Positions 9,095 through 16,609 of a stretch of 64,000 bases of DNA are shown here, in pieces. Position 1 is the stretch's first letter. Every line of letters begins with the position of its first letter. A program made the translations under genes and the position numbers. The notes below the pieces were generated by a model. That model saw only the letters and a list, made by a program, of their open reading frames with translations. It was not told the DNA's origin and ran no database searches. The DNA is from Microbacterium maritypicum (GTDB taxonomy: Bacteria; Actinomycetota; Actinomycetes; Actinomycetales; Microbacteriaceae). The DNA lies in contig NZ_WAAQ01000001.1 in NCBI RefSeq assembly GCF_008868125.1, forward strand, positions 1,364,001 through 1,428,000, given 5' to 3'.

Positions 9095-9463
9095 ATGAAG
9101 TACGTCATCATGTTCACATCCACCCCCGAGCACGACGCCGCCGTCTCGCCGGAGGTCGCTCAAGACGTGTACGCGCGTGTCTACCAGTGGTTCCAGGACA
9201 ATGCCGACTCGATCGAGGACAGCGGCGCAGAACTGCAGCCGGTTGATGCGGCGACCACCGTGCGACACGGGGCCACGGGCGCAGTCGTCGTCGACGGTCC
9301 CTTCACGGAGGCCCGTGAGGCCGTCGGCGGCTTCACTCTCATCGATGTGGCCGACCTCGACGCCGCGATCGCCCTGGCGCGGACGTGGCCGATGCTCGAG
9401 CTCGAGGGCACCTCGGTCGAGATCCGTCCGATCGTGACGGACTACAGCCAGTTCGAGCAGTGA
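9095..9463 (+). CDS. DGPF/YCII-related domain protein
   Basis: 122-residue YCII-related protein with the signature VVDGPFTEAREAVGGF (about residues 66-81). The family is widespread in actinobacteria and is repeatedly paired with ECF42 sigma factors; its biochemical role is unknown. A Shine-Dalgarno AAAGGA precedes the ATG. Its TGA overlaps the GTG of the next gene (GTGA), which indicates translational coupling. Confidence 0.92.
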   Translation: MKYVIMFTSTPEHDAAVSPEVAQDVYARVYQWFQDNADSIEDSGAELQPVDAATTVRHGATGAVVVDGPFTEAREAVGGFTLIDVADLDAAIALARTWPMLELEGTSVEIRPIVTDYSQFEQ

Positions 9464-10692
9464 ACGCCTCGGATGCCGCGTCATCGGGGGACGCGGCATC
9501 CGATCGCGCCCTGGAGCGGGTGGTCCGAGCCGAATCCGCCCGGATCGTCGCGGCCCTCACCACGTCGCTCGGCAACCTCGATCTCGCGGAGGAGTCCGTG
9601 GCCGAGGCTGTCGCCGAAGCTCTGGTCGGATGGCGCGTGAGGGGAGTCCCGCCGAATCCGGCCGCGTGGCTCACTACGGCTGCGCGTCACAACGCACTCG
9701 ATCGGCTGCGCCGCGACAAGCGCTACCGCCAGAAGCTCGCGATCCTCTCCGACCGGGCGCCGCTGGTCGACACCGAAATGGACGAGCGACTGCCTCTGCT
9801 GTTCGGATGCTGCCATCCGGCGCTGTCCGAGCCCGCACAGCTCGCGCTCACCCTGCGCGCGGTGTGCGGCCTCACGACCGAGCAGATCGCCAGGGCGACG
9901 ATGAGCACTCCGACCGCGGTCGGACAGCGCATCGTGCGCGCCAAGCGCAGGATCGGCGCGGCAGGGATCCCGCTGCGTGTGCCGGAGGGCGGGGAGCGGG
10001 CACCGCGCCTGGACATGGTCCTCACCGTGATCTCGGTCATGTACAACATGGCGCATCTCCTGCCGGGCGCGGACTCCGGGGCGGATCGCGACGTCGCAGA
10101 AGACGCACTGTGGCTGGCGGAGGTCGTGGCGCACGCCCTCCCTGGTGAACCCGAAGCATGGGGGCTGGTGGCGCTGCTGAAGTTCCATCGCAGCAGGGAG
10201 CCCGCGCGAGCGCTCGAGGGCGAGATGGTGCTGCTCGCCGACCAGGACCGGACGCGGTGGGACGCCGCGCTTCAACGCGATGCCCATCGAGCGCTCTCGC
10301 GCGCTGCCGGGATGCGGCGGTCAGGTCGTTGGCAGTTGCATGCGGCCATCGCCGCGTGCCATTCCGATGCGCAGCACTTCGCCGACACGGACTGGGCCCA
10401 GATCGTCGCGCTCTACGATCTGCTTCTCGTCCACGATGCGTCGCCCGTGGTTCGTCTCAATCGCGCCGTCGCGGTCGGGCAGACCGGCGACGTGAAGCAC
10501 GCGCTCGCAGAGGTGGAGGTCCTTCATGATGATCTGGTGCGCTTCCACCTCTGGCATGCCGTGCGCGGTGACCTGCTGCGGCGAGCCGGACGGGAAGACG
10601 AGGCTCTCGCCGCTCTCCACGATGCCCACGAGCTCACGGTGAACGACGCGGAGCGACGCCTGCTCCGCTCCCGAGTATCGCTCGAGCTCTGA
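9460..10692 (+). CDS. ECF42-type RNA polymerase sigma factor with C-terminal TPR-like extension
   Basis: Alternative sigma factor of about 410 residues, twice the usual ECF length. Sigma-2 spans about residues 15-90 (AAWLTTAARHNALDRLRRDKRY). Sigma-4 spans about 110-170 (LPLLFGCCHPALSEPAQLALTLRAVCGLTTEQIA). The remaining 230 residues are helical, TPR/DUF6596-like (LYDLLLVHDASPVVRLNRAVAVG, DLLRRAGREDEALAAL). This architecture next to a DGPF gene matches group ECF42, where the extension replaces an anti-sigma factor; none is encoded nearby. The GTG at 9460 overlaps the previous stop by 4 nt. The longer start at 9385 lies inside the upstream gene and was rejected. Confidence 0.93.
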   Translation: MNASDAASSGDAASDRALERVVRAESARIVAALTTSLGNLDLAEESVAEAVAEALVGWRVRGVPPNPAAWLTTAARHNALDRLRRDKRYRQKLAILSDRAPLVDTEMDERLPLLFGCCHPALSEPAQLALTLRAVCGLTTEQIARATMSTPTAVGQRIVRAKRRIGAAGIPLRVPEGGERAPRLDMVLTVISVMYNMAHLLPGADSGADRDVAEDALWLAEVVAHALPGEPEAWGLVALLKFHRSREPARALEGEMVLLADQDRTRWDAALQRDAHRALSRAAGMRRSGRWQLHAAIAACHSDAQHFADTDWAQIVALYDLLLVHDASPVVRLNRAVAVGQTGDVKHALAEVEVLHDDLVRFHLWHAVRGDLLRRAGREDEALAALHDAHELTVNDAERRLLRSRVSLEL

Positions 10693-10711
10693 CCGACCCC
10701 GGTTCGACGGA

Positions 10712-12595
10712 TCAGGCGAGGGCGTGCGACACGAGGCGCTCGAGCGTGCGGATCCCGTCGCGCGAGAGGATCGACTCGAGATGTCCCTGCACCGAGGCGA
10801 AGTGCGCCCCGCGGAGCGCGTACACATCGCCGGAGTCGGGATCCGCTGACACGTCGGCATCCCCGACGGTCATCGTGCCAGGGCTGACCCGCGCGGTGAA
10901 GGTGTTGTAGAAGCCGATCGATGCGTCCTCTCCGAACACCGGCACGGACTTCTGCAGACCCTGATGCGGGGTATCGAGCGGAGTCAGCGAGATGCCGAGC
11001 CTGTCGGCGAGGATCTGGTGGCTGAGGCACACCGCGAGCAGCGGTGCGTCGGAATCGAGTCGACGCGCGACCACGGCGCGCATCCTGGCGATGCGGGCGT
11101 TCTCCGTATCCCGCGGATCTCCGGGACCTGGGCCTGCGACGACGAGGTCTGCGGCATCCAGATCGGCGTCCCGCACCTCGCTCCAGGGGGCGATGGTCAC
11201 CGCGAGACCCAGATGGCGCAGCTGGTGGGCGAGCATGGTCGTGAAACGGTCCTCGGCATCCACGACGAGGGCCGAGTGTCCGGCGAACGGGCCCGTGAAC
11301 TCCTCGCCCTGCGGGTTGAGCCAGAACTCGGCCAGACGGGCGTTGCGCGACGAGAGCAGCTCGGCGATCGCGGGGTCGTCGGCGAGGGCACGTGCCCCGC
11401 CCGGAGCGTCCGCATCGCTGCGTGCCTCGGCGACGCGGTCCCGGTCGATCGCTCCGATGGCACCCAGCACACCGGCGGCCTTGCCGTGCGTCTCGGACAC
11501 CTCGCCCATCGGGTCGGAGTGCCGAACGAGCGTCGCACCGACCGGCACGCGGAGGGTTCCGTCCTGGAGGTACACGGTACGGATGAGGATCGGCGCGTCC
11601 AGGTCGTGGCCGCCGTCGGCGTTCGGGGTGAACAGGGCGGCGACTCCGGAGTAGTAGCCGCGGGGTTCGTGCTCGTGGCGACGGATGACGGCGCACGCGT
11701 TCTGCATGGGCGACCCGGTGACGGTCGGCGCGAACATGGTCTCGCGCAGGATGTCGCGCGGATCGAGGGAGCTGCGTCCGCGAAGCATGTACTCGGTGTG
11801 CGTGAGCCGCGACATCTCCTTGAGGTGGGGGCCGGTGATCCGCCCACCGTCGGAGCACACGGCGCTCATCATCTTGAGTTCCTCGTCGACGACCATGAAC
11901 AGTTCCTCGGTCTCCTTGGTCGAGGCGAGGAAGTCGATCAGCGTCTCCTTCGTCGAACCACCGGCCGGGTGACGGAACGTTCCGGAGATCGGGTTCATCG
12001 TGACGATGCCTTCGCGGGCGACCACATGGGCCTCCGGGCTGGCGCCGACGGCGATGTGCCCGGGAGTGACGACGGCGAAAGTCCAGTAGGCGCCGCGTTC
12101 GTGCGTGAGCAGCGCACGGAACCAGGTGAGGGCGGCCGTCCGGTCGTCGACGTCGATGCCGGCGGTGAAATCGCGCCGGATGACGAAGTTCGCACCCTCC
12201 CCACGGCCGATCTCTTCGGCGATGACCTTCTCGACGATCGCGGCGTACTCGGCGTCGGCGATGTCGAAGCCGTCGTCGTGGAGCGCGACGGGTGTGCGGG
12301 GGAGGGCCGTGAGAAGTTCCGCGGTGGGCAGGTGCAGGTGCTCGTCGACGACCACGCACCGCAGCGGCGCACCGTCGTCCTGGGCGACGAACCCGCGTTC
12401 ACGCACCTGGCGATAGGGGACCATCGAGAACACCTCGCGAGGGGTGCCGTCGATGGTCAGCGGGATGTCCGCGAGCAGATCGACGTCGACGACCTCCCCG
12501 CTGAGCAGCTCGACGGTGTCGGCGCCGTCACGGGCGATCAGCACGAAGGACGCCGTCGGATCGGCGCTGAGCTCGGCGAGTCGTGAGAGGGTCAT
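10712..12595 (-). CDS. trpEG: fused anthranilate synthase (TrpE-TrpG / PhzE-like)
   Basis: Chorismate-dependent aminotransferring enzyme making anthranilate (or, if PhzE-like, aminodeoxyisochorismate) from chorismate and glutamine. 627 residues. The chorismate-binding domain ends near 400 (NPISGTFRHP, DEELKMMSAVC, LTHTEYMLRG). The class I glutamine amidotransferase runs from about 440 with Cys523 (AVCLSHQ), His605 and Glu607 (GHLES). The PhzE-like motifs leave the product open, but a tryptophan leader and attenuator directly upstream (12636-12720) argue for tryptophan biosynthesis. ATG 12595 was chosen over an in-frame start at 12700, which would overlap the leader and terminator. No other trp genes are in the window. 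Confidence 0.9.
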   Translation of the reverse strand: MTLSRLAELSADPTASFVLIARDGADTVELLSGEVVDVDLLADIPLTIDGTPREVFSMVPYRQVRERGFVAQDDGAPLRCVVVDEHLHLPTAELLTALPRTPVALHDDGFDIADAEYAAIVEKVIAEEIGRGEGANFVIRRDFTAGIDVDDRTAALTWFRALLTHERGAYWTFAVVTPGHIAVGASPEAHVVAREGIVTMNPISGTFRHPAGGSTKETLIDFLASTKETEELFMVVDEELKMMSAVCSDGGRITGPHLKEMSRLTHTEYMLRGRSSLDPRDILRETMFAPTVTGSPMQNACAVIRRHEHEPRGYYSGVAALFTPNADGGHDLDAPILIRTVYLQDGTLRVPVGATLVRHSDPMGEVSETHGKAAGVLGAIGAIDRDRVAEARSDADAPGGARALADDPAIAELLSSRNARLAEFWLNPQGEEFTGPFAGHSALVVDAEDRFTTMLAHQLRHLGLAVTIAPWSEVRDADLDAADLVVAGPGPGDPRDTENARIARMRAVVARRLDSDAPLLAVCLSHQILADRLGISLTPLDTPHQGLQKSVPVFGEDASIGFYNTFTARVSPGTMTVGDADVSADPDSGDVYALRGAHFASVQGHLESILSRDGIRTLERLVSHALA

Positions 12596-12632
12596 CGATG
12601 TCTCCTGTGCTGTGCTCCGGCTCGGCGCAACG

Positions 12633-12657
12633 AAAAGACCGCCGAGGTCGGCGGTCT
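12633..12657 (-). terminator. trp attenuator terminator
   Basis: On the minus strand, 10-bp arms AGACCGCCGA / TCGGCGGTCT are followed by TTTT, between the leader peptide and trpEG. An alternative pairing frees it: ACCGCC (plus 12650-12655) can pair with GGCGGT (plus 12680-12685), and the latter can instead pair with CCGCC just after the Trp codons (plus 12691-12695). Confidence 0.88.
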
Positions 12658-12684
12658 GAATTCGTGGGAACGCGAACACACCGC

Positions 12685-12720
12685 CTAGAAGGCGGGCCAC
12701 CAGGTGAAGTTCGCGAGCAT
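12685..12720 (-). CDS. trpL: trp operon leader peptide MLANFTWWPAF
   Basis: Eleven-residue leader peptide with tandem Trp codons (TGG TGG), 89 nt before the anthranilate synthase start. Ribosome stalling at these codons when Trp-tRNA is scarce would block the segment 1-2 hairpin and favour the antiterminator. TAGTTT (12728-12733, minus) ends 7 nt before the ATG, so the leader itself is probably translated from a leaderless transcript. The architecture matches known actinobacterial trp attenuators. Confidence 0.88.
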   Translation of the reverse strand: MLANFTWWPAF

Positions 12721-12727
12721 GGGGCCG

Positions 12728-12733
12728 AAACTA
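12728..12733 (-). promoter_or_regulatory. -10 element of trpL-trpEG
   Basis: TAGTTT on the minus strand, 7 nt before the trpL ATG, places the transcription start at or next to the first base of the leader peptide. No convincing -35 was found; the region overlaps the 48 bp after pcp. Confidence 0.55.
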
Positions 12734-12767
12734 CCACATCGCGCGTGGCGGCCCGAGCGCGATGACG

Positions 12768-13394
12768 TCACCAGATGCTGCCGCCCGGCTCTTTCGTCTC
12801 GGTGTCGAGGGCGTGATCGACGACGAGACGCACCGCGCGAGCCAGCTGCGCCTCGGCGAGATGCGGAGCGTCTGCGGGAGCGGTGCCGGTCGACCAGGGG
12901 AGGTGCACGAACCCTGCGATGGCATTCGGGCCGATCGCACCCAGCGCGGTGTACAGCACGTGGTTGCACACGTACGCGCCCGCCGACAGCGAGAGCCGCG
13001 CCGGGAGTCCTTCGGCGATCAGCTCGTCGACGAGACGCTTGACGGGAAGCGTCGAGAACCGCGCCGCAGGGCCGCCGGCCTCGCTGGGCACGTCGACGGG
13101 CTGAGCGTCGTCGTTGTCGGGGATGCGCGCATCGATCAGGTTCACCCCGATGCGCTCGAGGGCAATGTGCGAGCTCCCACCGGCGAGTCCGGTGGCGATG
13201 ACGACTTCAGGGGAGTGGCGCTCGATCAGGGCGCGCAGGCGGCGCGCCGAGGCGTCGAACGCGACGGGAAGAGTCGCGACGACCAGGTCGTGCGGGCCGT
13301 CGTAGTCGGCCACGACGGCGTTCACCGCATCCGCAGAGGGGTTGCGCGCGGCGCCGTCGAAGGGTTCGAAGCCGGTGAGGAGGACGACTGCCAT
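12768..13394 (-). CDS. pcp: pyroglutamyl-peptidase I (pyrrolidone-carboxylate peptidase)
   Basis: Cytoplasmic cysteine peptidase (C15) that removes N-terminal pyroglutamate from peptides. 208 residues, near the usual length. The triad is Glu80 (ALERIGVN), Cys143 (GAYVCNHVLY) and His164 (GFVHLPW); the N-terminal TGFEPFDG is characteristic. TACGCT (13401-13406, minus) ends 6 nt before the ATG, giving a probable leaderless promoter back-to-back with that of ispG. Transcription could read on toward trpL, which starts 48 bp after the stop. Confidence 0.95.
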   Translation of the reverse strand: MAVVLLTGFEPFDGAARNPSADAVNAVVADYDGPHDLVVATLPVAFDASARRLRALIERHSPEVVIATGLAGGSSHIALERIGVNLIDARIPDNDDAQPVDVPSEAGGPAARFSTLPVKRLVDELIAEGLPARLSLSAGAYVCNHVLYTALGAIGPNAIAGFVHLPWSTGTAPADAPHLAEAQLARAVRLVVDHALDTETKEPGGSIW

Positions 13395-13454
13395 TCATCC
13401 AGCGTAGGTGCGTCCGTCCAGCCCACTTGCATCCTGGCGGCGTAGGCTTGAGGG

Positions 13455-14606
13455 GTGCCAGCAGTGAACCTCGGAATGCCGAAGATCCCCGAAGTCCTCG
13501 CCCCGCGCCGTAAGTCCCGGCAGATCAAAGTGGGCAAGGTGCTCGTGGGCGGCGACGCTCCCGTCAGCGTGCAGTCGATGACGACCACGAAGACGACCGA
13601 CATCAACGGGACTCTCCAGCAGATCGCCGAGCTCACGGCCTCCGGCTGCGAGATCGTGCGCGTCGCAGTGCCGCATCAGGACGATGCCGACGCGCTGAAG
13701 ATCATCGCGATGAAGAGCCAGATCCCTGTGATCGCGGACATCCACTTCCAGCCGCGCTACATCTACACGGCGATCGACGCCGGATGCGGCGCGGTTCGAG
13801 TGAACCCCGGGAACATCCGGGAGTTCGACGGCAACGTCGGCAAGATCGCGGAGGCGGCGAAGGCCGCGGGTGTTTCGCTGCGCATCGGTGTCAACGCCGG
13901 ATCGCTCGACCGCCGCATCCTCACCAAGTACGGCAAGGCGACGGCCGAGGCGCTGGTCGAGAGCGCCGTCTGGGAGGCGTCGCTGTTCGAGGAGCACGAC
14001 TTCCACGACTTCAAGATCTCGGTCAAGCACAACGACCCGATCGTGATGGTCAAGGCGTACCGGCTGCTGGCTGAGCGGGGCGATTGGCCTCTGCACCTCG
14101 GCGTGACCGAGGCCGGCCCGGCGTTCCAAGGCACGATCAAGAGCGCCACGGCGTTCGGCATCCTGCTCGGCGAGGGCATCGGCGACACGATCCGGGTGTC
14201 GCTGTCGGCGCCGCCGGCCGAAGAGGTCAAGGTGGGCCACCAGATCCTGCAGTCGCTGAACCTGCGTGAGCGCAAGCTCGAGATCGTCTCGTGCCCCTCG
14301 TGCGGTCGTGCGCAGGTCGACGTCTACACGTTGGCCGAGAACGTCACCGAGGGACTCAAGGACATGACCGTCCCGCTGCGGGTCGCGGTGATGGGCTGCG
14401 TCGTCAACGGACCCGGCGAGGCTCGAGAGGCCGACCTCGGCGTCGCCTCGGGCAACGGCAAGGGGCAGATCTTCGTGAAGGGCGAGGTCATCAAGACCGT
14501 GCCCGAGGCGGACATCGTCGCCACGCTGATCGAAGAGGCCAACCGCATCGCCGCCGAGATGGGCCCGGAAGCGCCGCTCGGCACCGCCCAGGTCGTCACG
14601 GTCTGA
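13455..14606 (+). CDS. ispG: (E)-4-hydroxy-3-methylbut-2-enyl-diphosphate synthase
   Basis: Iron-sulfur enzyme of the MEP pathway converting MEcPP to HMBPP. 383 residues with a TIM barrel ([26 protein letters not shown]) and a C-terminal 4Fe-4S site: Cys280 and Cys283 (CPSCGR), Cys315 (GCVVNGPGE) and Glu322. TAGGCT (13443-13448) ends exactly 6 nt before the GTG at 13455, supporting this start over the in-frame GTG at 13464. A SnoaL-like gene follows 17 nt downstream with its own Shine-Dalgarno. Confidence 0.97.
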   Translation: MPAVNLGMPKIPEVLAPRRKSRQIKVGKVLVGGDAPVSVQSMTTTKTTDINGTLQQIAELTASGCEIVRVAVPHQDDADALKIIAMKSQIPVIADIHFQPRYIYTAIDAGCGAVRVNPGNIREFDGNVGKIAEAAKAAGVSLRIGVNAGSLDRRILTKYGKATAEALVESAVWEASLFEEHDFHDFKISVKHNDPIVMVKAYRLLAERGDWPLHLGVTEAGPAFQGTIKSATAFGILLGEGIGDTIRVSLSAPPAEEVKVGHQILQSLNLRERKLEIVSCPSCGRAQVDVYTLAENVTEGLKDMTVPLRVAVMGCVVNGPGEAREADLGVASGNGKGQIFVKGEVIKTVPEADIVATLIEEANRIAAEMGPEAPLGTAQVVTV

Positions 14607-14623
14607 GCCAGGAGGCGCACCAG

Positions 14624-14956
14624 ATGTCCGATCACACCCTTCCCGCTCCTGTGCAGGCGATGATCCACGCGATCAACGCCGCCGACACCGAGGCATTCGT
14701 GGATGCCTTCACCGTCGACGGTTTCGTCAGCGATTGGGGTACGGTCAAGGCCGGTCACGCTGGAGTGCGCGAATGGGCGGGCAGCGATGCGATCGGCGCC
14801 GGTGCGCAGATGACCGTGCTCTCCGCCGAGACCGAGGGCGACACCACGCGCCTCCGTTTCGGATGGGCGAGTCGCGTCTTCAACGGTGAATCCGACGGCA
14901 TCTTCGTCGTCGAGGGCGACAAGCTCGCCAGCTTCACCATCCCCCCGTCCCACTGA
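14624..14956 (+). CDS. SnoaL-like (NTF2 fold) protein
   Basis: 110-residue small protein with the NTF2/SnoaL-like pattern: VQAMIHAINAADTEAFVDAFTVDGFVSDWG at the start and a curved sheet of short strands behind it. Many such proteins have no known activity, and catalytic residues cannot be assigned here. The ATG at 14624 has Shine-Dalgarno AGGAGG 6-7 nt upstream. It lies 17 nt after ispG, so it is probably co-transcribed, although a role in isoprenoid synthesis is not implied. Confidence 0.78.
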   Translation: MSDHTLPAPVQAMIHAINAADTEAFVDAFTVDGFVSDWGTVKAGHAGVREWAGSDAIGAGAQMTVLSAETEGDTTRLRFGWASRVFNGESDGIFVVEGDKLASFTIPPSH

Positions 14957-15019
14957 CACGTCAGTTGCGGGCCGTGGAGCCCGCGCGCCGACTGCATGCC
15001 GTCGAATCCTAGGAGAGCC

Positions 15020-15886
15020 ATGTCGACGCCCACCATCGTGACCTTCGCGGCAGGGGCCATCGCCGGAGATGGCATCGTCACCCGTGTCGAGAACCACCCG
15101 GACGGCCCCGTCGTGGTCGTCGACACGACGCCGTTCCACCCCGTCGACCACACCTGGCCGGATCAGCCCGGCGACACGGGGACCATCGCGGTCGCCGGCG
15201 ACACCGTCCAGGTGACGGAGGCGCTGATGGCCGCGATCTCGGATGAGGGCGAGTTCGCCGTCGGGAGCGACATCCCCGTCAAGCGCGGGGCCGACGGCTG
15301 GACCTGGCTCGTCGGGCATCGGATCGAGGGTGCCGCTCCGGCTGCTCTCGTCGAGGGCGCGCGGGTGACGCTCTCGGTCGAGGGTGCGCGTCGTGTCGGC
15401 CTCAGCCGCGGCCACACCGCATGTCACCTCGCCTCTCTCGCGCTGGACCGGGCCCTGGCGGACCTCTGGCGCAAGGACCCCGGTGTCGACGCCCTCGGTG
15501 CCCCCGACTTCGAGGGCCGCGCCAATCAGTCGAGTCGGATCCACGAGGACGGGGCCGTCGACGAGTACCGTCTGGGCAAGAGCCTGCGCAGGGCCGGGTT
15601 CGACACCGAGACGTTCGCGGCGACGCTCACTGATCGGGAAGCACGCGTCAACGACCAGCTCGCGGCATGGGTCGCCGCCGGTGTCTCCAGCAGCGTCGAG
15701 ACCGAGGGCCCGTCCATCGTCGACCGTCGTCGTTGGCACTGCGAACTCCCCGAGGGCGAGGCCGTGATCCTCTGCGGAGGAACGCACGTCGACTCGCTCG
15801 CCGCGTTCGCCTCGATCACGGTGTCGCTCGACCTGAGCGATCCTCAGCTCCTGGTCATGACGACCGTGGCGACGCCAGCCGACTGA
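15020..15886 (+). CDS. AlaX-like trans-editing (alanyl-tRNA deacylase family) protein
   Basis: Stand-alone editing-domain protein related to the second additional domain of alanyl/threonyl-tRNA synthetases, expected to hydrolyse mischarged tRNA. Zinc ligands are visible as HTACH (His132, His136) and CGGTH (Cys252, His256), the standard HxxxH/CxxxH set. The N-terminal 120 residues form the beta-barrel (DTTPFHPVDHTWPDQPGDTG). At 288 residues it is in the AlaX-M size range. ATG 15020 has Shine-Dalgarno AGGAGAG; an upstream in-frame start at 14996 has none. Which tRNA it proofreads is unknown. It converges with a 2-nt gap on the next gene. Confidence 0.85.
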   Translation: MSTPTIVTFAAGAIAGDGIVTRVENHPDGPVVVVDTTPFHPVDHTWPDQPGDTGTIAVAGDTVQVTEALMAAISDEGEFAVGSDIPVKRGADGWTWLVGHRIEGAAPAALVEGARVTLSVEGARRVGLSRGHTACHLASLALDRALADLWRKDPGVDALGAPDFEGRANQSSRIHEDGAVDEYRLGKSLRRAGFDTETFAATLTDREARVNDQLAAWVAAGVSSSVETEGPSIVDRRRWHCELPEGEAVILCGGTHVDSLAAFASITVSLDLSDPQLLVMTTVATPAD

Positions 15887-15888
15887 CG

Positions 15889-16581
15889 TCAGCGGACGAA
15901 TCCCGCCTGCACCCGTCCGCCCGCGCGCTCGAGTTCCGCCTCGACGCGATCAGCGAAGCCGGCGAGGTCGTCGGCGAGCAAGGGGGTACTCAGCAGGTCA
16001 GCACGCTCCTGGCTCAGATCGCGCAGGCGTCGCGGAAGCCACTTGCCGGTCGCGACCCAGCGTCCACCGTCCAACAGCATCAACTCCGCGATCCGCTCGA
16101 ACAGCGTGCCGGCGATCACCCGTTGCTCCAGAACGTCCGTCGCGTCCCTCAGATCGTCGAGCAGGTCGGTGATCATGTACCGCCGCAACCGAGACTCCGT
16201 CACATCCAGGCGTGGACCGGCGGCGAGAATGTCACTCCACCGCGATCGAAGAGCGTCGAACGCGGCGTTCTCGCGGATCGCGACCCCCTCCACGAGCATG
16301 TGCGCGATCACCGGGCGCTGCTGGGTAACTCCGCGATCCGCCCATTCTTCGAAGCCTTGCGGCGTGTAGGCGAACACCTCGAAGATCTCGCCTTCGAACT
16401 CATGAGTGGCGGCCTCGCCGGACTGCGGAACCTGGCCGAAGAGATACGCGCCGATGAGCAGAAGATCGATGTCGCTGGTCGCGGTGCGTTCCTCGCGTGC
16501 TGTGCTTCCGGCGACGATAGCGATCTCGGCGTGAGGGTACGTCGATGCGACGAACCTCTCAGCGCGCTCAGCATGATCCAT
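15889..16581 (-). CDS. nucleotidyltransferase-fold protein
   Basis: 230-residue protein with a pol-beta-type nucleotidyltransferase core: AGSTAREERTATSDIDLLL with Gly25-Ser26 and the metal-binding Asp37 and Asp39. The C-terminal half is helical (about residues 110-225), as in aminoglycoside- or kanamycin-type transferases, but no specific subfamily is recognised. No HEPN partner lies beside it, so the toxin-antitoxin reading is weak. TACCCT (16588-16593, minus) ends 6 nt before the ATG, which supports this start over the longer frame to 16746. Substrate unknown. Confidence 0.75.
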   Translation of the reverse strand: MDHAERAERFVASTYPHAEIAIVAGSTAREERTATSDIDLLLIGAYLFGQVPQSGEAATHEFEGEIFEVFAYTPQGFEEWADRGVTQQRPVIAHMLVEGVAIRENAAFDALRSRWSDILAAGPRLDVTESRLRRYMITDLLDDLRDATDVLEQRVIAGTLFERIAELMLLDGGRWVATGKWLPRRLRDLSQERADLLSTPLLADDLAGFADRVEAELERAGGRVQAGFVR

Positions 16582-16609
16582 CTCGACAGGGTAGCGGTGG
16601 TCGAGATGT

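Noticed and set aside
15889..16581. MNT antitoxin of a HEPN/MNT system
   Set aside because: The protein is longer than typical MNT partners and no HEPN gene adjoins it.
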